The translations under genes were made by a program, and so were the position numbers. From Methanobacteriota archaeon (lineage in GTDB: Archaea > JACRDV01), in the NCBI GenBank assembly GCA_024860865.1, contig JACRDV010000012.1:1-5564 (forward strand): DNA of 5,564 nt. The letters are read 5' to 3'. Shown here piece by piece: positions 5,358-5,564 of the stretch. The notes under the pieces were generated by a model. It had not been told where the DNA came from. It saw only the letters and a program-made list of their open reading frames with translations, and searched no databases. Position 1 is the stretch's first letter. The number at the start of each line of letters is the position of its first letter.

Positions 5358-5398
5358 CGTTTAAACTGATAATCTTTTTCAGTATATTAGATTAAACG
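5358..5398. repeat. Nested inverted repeat between palindrome copies 1 and 2
   Basis: The outer arms CGTTTAA (5358-5364) and TTAAACG (5392-5398) pair perfectly over 7 bp. The inner arms ACTGA (5365-5369) and TCAGT (5379-5383) pair over 5 bp, with two more A-T pairs beyond one mismatch. The left outer arm contains the TTTAAA TATA candidate for the minus-strand gene, and the right arm overlaps the edge of palindrome copy 2. It could form a hairpin or cruciform, or be a second type of binding site. Confidence 0.4.
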
Positions 5399-5412
5399 TA
5401 ACTATAGTTACG
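5397..5412. promoter_or_regulatory. Palindrome copy 2: perfect 16-bp palindrome
   Basis: CGTAACTATAGTTACG is identical to its reverse complement over all 16 bases, making it the most symmetric of the four copies and the best representative of the site. Its half-site is CGTAACTA. Confidence 0.6.
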
Positions 5413-5477
5413 CTTGGATCCAACCCCATAATTTCATGTGGAATCCAAATAATTTCGGATATTTTCCAATAGAAACA

Positions 5478-5489
5478 TAACTAAAGTTA
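5478..5489. promoter_or_regulatory. Palindrome copy 3
   Basis: TAACTAAAGTTA with the left flank ACA and right flank CACTAAAA, nearly the same as copy 4. Conservation outside the palindrome suggests that copies 3 and 4 derive from duplication or that the recognised site is longer than 12 bp. Confidence 0.5.
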
Positions 5490-5522
5490 CACTAAAAACA
5501 AGTAAAAACCATCATTGCACAG

Positions 5523-5564
5523 GAAATATAGGGGTGCGCACATAACTAAAGTTACGCTAAAATG
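5523..5564 (+). promoter_or_regulatory. Candidate promoter, palindrome copy 4 and possible start codon at window end
   Basis: GAAATATAGG (5523-5532) is TATA-like, copy 4 of the palindrome follows at 5543-5554, and ATG occupies 5562-5564, the last three bases. The geometry (TATA about 25 bp before copy 4's right half, ATG a few bases on) fits a short-leader or leaderless gene divergent from the minus-strand gene. Nothing downstream can be read, so the gene itself is not asserted. Confidence 0.3.

Larger units (their letters stand above)
5331..5554. repeat. Array of four palindromes TAACTAWAGTTA in the upstream region of the small minus-strand gene
   Basis: Four 12-bp inverted repeats occur at 5331-5342, 5399-5410, 5478-5489 and 5543-5554, with start-to-start spacings of 68, 79 and 65 bp. 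Three read TAACTAAAGTTA and one TAACTATAGTTA. The flanks are also partly conserved: copies 3 and 4 share CATAACTAAAGTTAC followed by [AG]CTAAAA, and copies 2 and 4 share GTTACGCT. I saw no further copy elsewhere in the window. This looks like a set of binding sites for a dimeric DNA-binding protein. The repeats are too short, and the intervals too unequal, for an ordinary CRISPR array. The array may continue beyond the window's right edge. Confidence 0.85.

Noticed and set aside
5331-5554. CRISPR array
   Set aside because: Repeats are only about 12-22 bp, palindromic, with unequal spacers of 53-67 bp and only four copies; better explained as protein-binding sites.

Overview
The window looks like AT-rich archaeal chromosome. 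The evidence is a full-length Hef-type helicase/XPF nuclease, a UPF0147 protein and a Sjogren's/scleroderma autoantigen-type zinc-ribbon protein, all families typical of archaea. In addition, several starts are TTG codons with an AGGTGG- or GGTGAT-type Shine-Dalgarno sequence, candidate TATA boxes lie upstream of genes, and U-tracts follow genes. An uncultured TACK-type lineage (for example Bathyarchaeia) would fit, but this placement is inference from protein flavour only.

Layout. (1) 1-2633, plus strand: a promoter region, hef (54-2288), then a small unrecognised gene (2301-2633) 12 bp behind it, probably in the same transcript. (2) 2634-3448: a divergent pair, with the zinc-ribbon protein on the minus strand (2634-2993) and UPF0147 on the plus strand (3176-3448), separated by a 182-bp shared promoter region. 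The zinc-ribbon gene meets the hef operon tail to tail with the two stop codons directly abutting (TAATTA). (3) 3449-4999: an AT-rich intergenic region with a T-tract and a TATA-like box, then two unrecognised genes (3576-4163 and 4172-4999) that form a tight operon. Both appear to start at TTG. (4) 5000-5564: a convergent terminator region, a 78-residue minus-strand protein of uncertain family (5080-5316), and a 248-bp upstream region carrying four copies of a palindrome, TAACTAWAGTTA, spaced 65-79 bp apart. The outermost copies sit next to the small gene's start and next to an ATG on the last three bases of the window, which may start a divergent gene.

How the genes work together. Hef is the only gene with a well-defined pathway (branched and stalled replication-fork processing). 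Its small partner is a candidate accessory factor by position only. The zinc-ribbon and UPF0147 proteins are conserved archaeal proteins whose roles are not clearly established. The most unusual part is the right end: a repeated operator-like palindrome in front of a small protein whose strand/helix pattern weakly resembles Cas2/VapD-type or truncated flavodoxin-type folds. No rRNA, tRNA, CRISPR array or insertion sequence was seen.
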